Source of the DNA: Chondrosia reniformis | Lineage: Eukaryota; Porifera; Demospongiae; Chondrillida; Chondrillidae | Direction: 5' to 3' | Length of the DNA: 64,000 bases | Assembly: GCA_947172415.1 (NCBI GenBank) | Contig: OX359194.1 | Location: forward strand, 1,860,001-1,924,000 | Shown here: positions 58,926 to 64,000 of the stretch, piece after piece | Numbering within the stretch: the first letter of the stretch is position 1 | Layout of the letters: each line of letters opens with the position of its first letter | The notes under the pieces: generated by a model | What the model was told of the DNA's origin: nothing | The model's input: the letters and a program-made list of their open reading frames with translations, nothing else | The model's database searches: none | Translations under genes and position numbers: made by a program

Positions 58926-60983
58926 AGCTGGATCTCTGTCATGAAGGTTTGACATATTTATATTTTTTCAATTGCATGTATTATAGTATGTTTTACATTC
59001 TACAGGTTCTGCATTCTACAGGTTCTGCCAGGTTATTTTATATTTGACTTGGCAAATTTTCTATTTTCTCTTCTACTTTGAGCTGGATATCATGGATTTT
59101 GCAAATTTCAGCTGGCAGTTCCAAATTTCATCCTTGAACGTAAAATTACATTCTTCGTACATTGATGTAATGCCAGGAGCAAGAGTTATATCAGCACTTG
59201 CAATTGATCTTGTCTTTTGAAGGTTTGCCATATTTATATGTACAATATTCAGTTGTATTTATAGTATTTCCTACATTCTACAGGTTTTACATTTGCATGG
59301 ACTCATTTTAGTTCCTGACTATACTTCATCTACTTTCATCCATTTTGACTTGTCATTTTTGAGCTGGTGGTTCCTGTTCCTGGTCTGTTTTTGGATATAC
59401 AACTATGAGCTTGCTTGTGGCAGTCCCTAATCACTTTGTGCGAGTTGCCTCTGGTCTATTTGGTCATGTTTATAGTCATTTGAGCTGGTTGTCATGTCCT
59501 ATTAATTTTTTCCTACCATGCAAAGTGTGTTAGACTGTGTACATTCTACCTGACAATGTGTTGTTTAGCCATATTTTATTTGTATATAATGTACATGCTT
59601 AAGTTTACCATTGTTTAGTATGATATCCTTTCCATTCCTTTAGTGGTCCCTATCTCATACGAAGGCAGGTCTGATTTGAGGTAAAGTGACGCACTGTTCT
59701 CTGGTGCTACGCCGGTGTGTCATGATTCTCAATGAAGAAGGTTTGAGGTCCGCCAGGGTCGGGTCATTGTACACGTAGCATTTGTACCTTGATCTAGTAA
59801 CTGGTCACAGGGCGGCTAGGTACGCCGAGCCGTTCCCGCGCATCTTCCTCCCCTCCTAGCTGAGAACGTGGAGCACTACTGGGCGGAGTGGGGGGCACGA
59901 TGTACTCCCACCTCCGCGTGGTGTGCCCCGGATTCAACTTTTTCATGGTTGGAAGTTGATACTAAGAGGAGTACAAAACCAAATTGAAGATGAATTATTC
60001 TCAAGTGAGTTTAGATTCAGATTTACCAATATGTATATAAAACTCTAAATATTCTATTTTATATTTTCTCTCTCTTACTGTGTGCAGTTCATCAAAAAGT
60101 CCCTACTTTAAAGGCTGCACTGTTTGGAGACATATCTAAACTTCAATTTACCAGCTGAATAGCATATTGCACTCGCTACTGAGTGGAGATGCATGCAGGC
60201 TCTTTGTAAAGTAAGTTGTATAACCCTTATGAATTTACTGGAATTATAGAATTCATCCAGAAAACAGGCCATCCTTGGCCTAATTTGACAAGTTTTTGGC
60301 CTGATTTGATTTGTCATTTTCAAGCTAGCTATGCTAGCTTTATTCTAACTTGTCAAGTTTAATTGTGTCCTGCAGTGTTAGTCTACATGGCCATATCACT
60401 CTCTGACTGGTCATTTGAGCTGCCACTGTCCCTAGCTCATATGTTTAGACTTACAGCAATTTTAAAAGCTAGTTGTTCCAGCATCTGTAGTTGGAAGTTT
60501 AGTCATTGTGACTTGTACATTAGTGTTTAGCTTGCTATATATATGTTTGTCAGATTTGATTTGTTCTTGAAATTTTTTACATGTGCAGATTGAATCCATT
60601 TTGATGAAAAGTGTCTAGAAACGGACTCAGTAAACTACGTAGATGAACTCACTGGATTGTGCTTTCAAGTTTCCAACAGTGACTATATTTTAATGCTAAT
60701 TTTGAATAAAAATTTACATTATTTGAATGTAAACTTTCTCTTATTTGACAAACATTCCTTGTTTCAATGATCCACAATTTTGTGACTATAAATAAAGCAT
60801 TCTTAAAGTTGATTGAAGATGTATGAACAATTGCAGCTTATTATCGATTCTATTACAGTTGTCGTAATGCCTACAATAAACCTTAGTTTCTCGTAAAGCA
60901 AGCAGTAGTGTTACAAGATCAGCTGCCTATAGCTATAGTGATTTGTTAAATGTATGAAAACTATAATTTGTTTAATTTTATAG

Positions 60984-61061
60984 TTTGAAGTGTTTCATGA
61001 AGTAGTTAGCTTGGATATGTGGAAGAATGTTCTCACGGAAGAGGAGAGGCAGCATTTACAG
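60984..61061 (+). CDS. Isolated NFRKB-like exon (fragment)
   Basis: The stretch is bounded by 'tttatag' and 'cag|gtaccc' and is 26 codons long in phase 0. It reads EVFHEVVSLDMW and VLTEEERQHLQ. The spacing of V-V-S-L, W, V-L, R and H-L-Q matches the N-terminal DEUBAD-type region of NFRKB, an INO80 complex subunit, as I remember it. I could find no flanking exons of that gene on this strand, so it is an orphan exon, a pseudogene fragment or part of a gene with distant exons. Confidence 0.45.
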
Positions 61062-61266
61062 GTACCCATGGAATTATGATAGAGCTAGTATCGATATCAT
61101 TGTATAATTGAGCCAAGGAGAGTGAAAGTGTTTTCTTGGATTGAGACAACAGACTTATTATCTTATCCAGCTCAATATCATTGAACTCGTAATTTAGCAA
61201 CTCTTCAGGGAGACCATCTCCAACCTTCAGAGGCTCATTGGCACAAGCTGGCTTCCCCTTTGCCAT
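61033..61266 (-). CDS. Small hypothetical ORF or first exon
   Basis: 77 aa from the ATG at 61266 (MAKGKPACANEP); an upstream in-frame ATG is at 61281. It contains a polar helical stretch (ELLNYEFNDIELDKIISLLSQ). Possible donors near 61055-61065 could cut it short. It overlaps the NFRKB-like exon on the other strand and is divergent from the two-CARD gene at 61651, leaving a 385 bp shared upstream region. I do not recognise it. Confidence 0.3.
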   Translation of the reverse strand: MAKGKPACANEPLKVGDGLPEELLNYEFNDIELDKIISLLSQSKKTLSLSLAQLYNDIDTSSIIIPWVPVNAASPLP

Positions 61267-61650
61267 CTTATCTTCAAACACTTCAACAAATTTAGATATA
61301 TATAGTATATATGATTACCTTGGTATATTGTAACTTGTACTGTATATATTAATGTTATACAGCATTTCGCATATGTATATAGTATAGTTCAGTAGTATAT
61401 GTAAGAGTTTACATTGTGTAATACCATTGCATATGATCGGTGTAATTTTGGTGCTGTAAAAACATTATATATATATTGTTTATACAGGTACATTTAGTGC
61501 CAATATTCCATGAATACACATACACATTCGAACAACACGCAAAGGTGGAAACCAATAGGAATAAGGGAATTTCCCTTAGTTGACCTGTGGTTACGTAGTT
61601 TAAACACACTATATATCTTGTGAAAGACTAATTAACTGGTAAACGCTAGA

Positions 61651-63675
61651 ATGGCGGAAAACCCGAAAGGTTCGATCTGTATATATAACTCCCAAAAGTG
61701 TATAATTCATGTAATATAGTCCTACCTTTAATTTAACATTTAACAGTACGTTCAGTTTTGAGTTTTCCCCTTTTTCTTTGTCTTTTAATTTAAGATGTAC
61801 GTATTTTATAGTTGAAGCTATATGTACTAGAGTTGAGAAAACTGTGTCCTTTGTAACGCCAAAAAAACGTTATGTCAGAGACGTTATTAAAATTCACGTG
61901 CTGTTCCTGTACCTATATGGGTAGAGTGTAGAGGTAGACCTCAGGACGAGGATGCTGCTTTAGGTTAGTTAGTGCCTCATCATGTCTCGTAATGAACAAA
62001 GGGTGGAACCGAAGTTCACTAGAGTCTCCCCTTGGCCACTCAAAGAGCAACATGAGTGGTGGGGTAATATCCAGAGTCAAGTGATGAGACATCACAGCTT
62101 TAAGATCTTAGAGTCCTCTATTTTCCATATTTAGGTTAGGTTAGATAAGACATGAGGGTCCCATCAGCATATACGTACATATGACTGGTCCATCTGGCAT
62201 TACTGGAAACTTTCTTCTCTTTCTCCTACTGTTGTGTTTAAAATTCAATCCTTCATCAGTGGCCCTGGTCCATATGTACTGTAAATCCTACTGTCTATAA
62301 CTATTGTGGTACCCTATTATCTAAACGGACCTACTTATTGTCAGATGAAAGTGTGTATTCCGATAAAGAGCTATAGGATGTAGCTATGGCACCCATTTCT
62401 GATGGTCCATCGTATAACTATAGATACCTGTTTATAATTATAATAATATAATTTTAATCATCTCGCATATTTTTGGGAACATGTTGACCTATTATCTTTT
62501 CCAATACCATTAACAGGTAAAACTATTGCAGAGATAAAAAATTTCTTGGGAAGAAAAGACTTCCTAGAGCTGCTAAGAGAATGTGACATAAGAAGAGTAG
62601 CTACTGATTTACTGAGAGAAGGTGTGATTGATGTGGGAGAATGTGAGATTATAGGACAGACCAAGGGGCTAAGAGAGGCAGGCGATAATCTTTACATGAT
62701 ACTACAAAAAGACAAGACAACCGTCAAACTGAAAGCTTTGGCAGAAGTTCTCCGTGATGATACCACTAGGGATATTTATAGGCAACTTGCTTTAATGATT
62801 TCAGAGTTCCTAGACAAATCAAGTAAGACGAGCGAATTGCTCTTTTTGTTTATTTAATACATAAATTAACTAACCCTTTAAAATGTGGTAGAAGTACATG
62901 TAACCATGTAAACAAGAATACTTCACCAAACTGAGCCCATCAATCTTGTTTGTACAGTACCAAGAAAAGAAATGGATGACATGGCTACAGAGGTTGGATC
63001 AAGTGAAGAAAGGGATGATATAAGTGAAGGGACTACAATTGTAGAAAGTAAAGCTATAGGTAAGGTCACAGTCTGCTATCCCACTGTATGTAAGATTGCA
63101 TATCTTCATGATATAAATCAATTAATTAATTGATCTAATAAATTGGTCACAAATTCATGATTATCAATTCTTACTACATAATTACATACACATTCCTTTG
63201 AATTCTACTTAAATGTTATTCATATAGTTTTGATTACGTTTCGACTCTGAGGGTCTTCTTCAGTGACTGATGTTGGTCTCTAGGTGTCTACTTTGCTAAT
63301 CATGGTATTATATAAGAACTATTACAGAGATATATACAAGTTATATGTTTATTTATCTTGACAATAGAACTGACTCCAAATGAAATCATTCAATTTTTGG
63401 ACACTCACAAAGCAGAGTACCTTGACCATTGTAATGTTAAGGTGATACGTTTTCCTCTGGAGAAGGCTCATGTTATCAGTAGAGGAGAGAGACAACAGTT
63501 GGAAAATGCACTAACTTCAGCTGCAGCAAATGATCTCTTTTATCAGTTTCTTCATGATAATCCAGCTCCAGAGACGCTGGTAGGAGCTGCCAAAGTACTT
63601 AAGAAGGATCCTGGAACTACTAACATGAATAAGAGATTTGCAAAGGCTATTGAAGAGTTTTTGAATGCTAATTAA
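61651..63675 (+). CDS. Two-CARD (death-fold) protein
   Basis: Exons 61651-61669, 62517-62822, 62958-63059 and 63368-63675 join in phase 1 to 735 nt (244 aa). The first exon (MAENPK) has a weak donor (GTTCGA) and is the least certain part; the others are firm. Residues about 8-108 form a CARD-like fold (FLELLRECDIRRVATDLLREGVI, split here as DIRRVATDLL and CEIIGQTKGL). A Ser/Glu-rich acidic linker (about 109-142) follows. A second CARD-like domain (about 143-244) has EIIQFLDTHKAEYL, VISRGERQQLENAL and LFYQFLHDN. It is a cytosolic adaptor-type protein with no enzyme domain. Such proteins assemble by CARD-CARD contact with caspases or sensors. It may relate functionally to the CARD/death-domain gene at 47913-50390. 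Confidence 0.72.
62195..62275 (-). repeat. Old R1 fragment
   Basis: 'ctttcttctctttctcctac' and 'ccttcatcagtggccctgg' match minus-strand R1; strongly diverged. It lies in the first intron of the two-CARD gene. Confidence 0.45.
63221..63285 (-). repeat. R3 motif copy
   Basis: 'gtttcgactctgagggtctt' plus 'cttcagtgactgatg' is the complement of the R3 core, in the last intron of the two-CARD gene. Confidence 0.45.
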
Positions 63676-64000
63676 ACCTGACATGCTTATACGTATATGT
63701 TTGTACTCTCTCTATATACGTATCCTTGCATAATTTTAATCATAATACGTATATATCAATTACATTGCAGGCCTAGGCATGTATATGTTATATATATGTG
63801 ATCTGAAATGCTACTGCAGGCCTGTTAAAGTACAAATATATACATTTTTGTGTGAATATTTGCCCTATATCTCAGTACATATATACATACATATTGTACA
63901 CATGTACTTCAATTTGATGCATGTGTTTATAGTACCGAAAATGAAGTTTAAACTTTGTGTCTACAGCCCCAGAAATTCATAAAATATAATGTATATCCTC
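63676..64000. other. Downstream flank at the window end
   Basis: AT-rich sequence after the two-CARD gene. An acceptor-like 'tttatag' at about 63930 could begin a further exon that the window cuts, but I cannot support it. Confidence 0.3.

Larger units (their letters stand above)
55780..59990 (+). mobile_element. E1 repeat element, long form with expanded core
   Basis: Outer blocks 55780-56420 and 59640-59960 match the short form at 34640-35600 ('tttggccttcgggc', 'acaaccatgg', 'ggtccgccagggtcgggt', 'ctagtaactggtcaca', 'taggtacgccgagccg'). Between them lies about 3.2 kb made of a 16 bp minisatellite, four degenerate higher-order units and a 26 bp minisatellite. Each unit has 'ggtttg.ca', an AT-rich stretch of 60-90 bp, 'ctacaggttctgca' and then runs of 'ctttgagctggctg'. 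No long protein frame of any known family is present. Confidence 0.6.

Noticed and set aside
60108-60323. 71-aa minus-strand ORF
   Set aside because: No domain, no promoter or splice context, and composition like the flanks of the E1 element.
61913-62095. 60-aa minus-strand ORF in the first intron of the two-CARD gene
   Set aside because: It has no recognisable domain, no splice context and lies beside an R1 fragment. It is likely chance or an old repeat.
1-64000. CRISPR arrays, rRNA or tRNA genes
   Set aside because: No direct-repeat/spacer pattern, no rRNA-like conserved blocks and no cloverleaf that I could support by eye.

Overview
The window looks like a piece of a compact, AT-rich animal genome, most probably a demosponge such as Amphimedon or a relative. 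That is inferred from gene content and architecture; no species marker was tested. The clues are intron-rich genes with short AT-rich introns, single-exon phase 1-1 FN3 and Ig domains, a sponge-type 7TM receptor cluster, and metazoan signalling and innate-immunity families (two-domain receptor tyrosine phosphatase, galectin, CARD and death domains). I rebuilt multi-exon models by hand from GT/AG sites and reading phase. Every multi-exon model closes in frame, which is the main internal check.

Layout. (1) 1-19120, + strand: two head-to-tail paralogous type I membrane receptors made of Ig and FN3 domains with a glycine-rich membrane segment and a short tyrosine-motif tail. The first is cut by the window start; the second is complete (7882-19120, 1407 aa) and carries an internal Ig-Ig-FN3 duplication. 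(2) 19424-23347, +: a four-membrane-segment channel-like protein of the innexin/pannexin/LRRC8 type. (3) 25094-27397, -: an intronless, membrane-anchored laccase-like multicopper oxidase, flanked by two copies of one dispersed repeat. (4) 28751-37494, -: three tandem orphan 7TM receptors. (5) 38921-45389, -: a 20-exon CD45-like receptor tyrosine phosphatase (790 aa). (6) 47913-50390, -: a CARD plus two death-domain adaptor (331 aa), then a TATA-driven two-domain galectin (50740-51763, -). (7) 52.3-60 kb: no confident gene; a tandem 1.4 kb duplication, a (GGGTAT)n array, and a 4.2 kb repeat element with a minisatellite core whose short relative lies at 34.6-35.6 kb. (8) 60984-63675: an isolated NFRKB-like exon on +, a small - strand ORF, and a two-CARD gene on + (61651-63675).

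How the parts relate. Recognition receptors with phosphotyrosine-type tails, a receptor tyrosine phosphatase, a secreted or cytosolic galectin and two CARD/death-fold adaptors lie within 64 kb. This is compatible with an innate recognition and cell-death neighbourhood, but linkage alone does not show cooperation. Interspersed repeats (an 11-copy SINE/MITE-like family called R1 here, non-LTR reverse-transcriptase relics, Tc1/mariner-like MITEs, long foldbacks) fill introns and gaps and mark duplications and decayed exon copies. I saw no convincing tRNA, rRNA or CRISPR feature.
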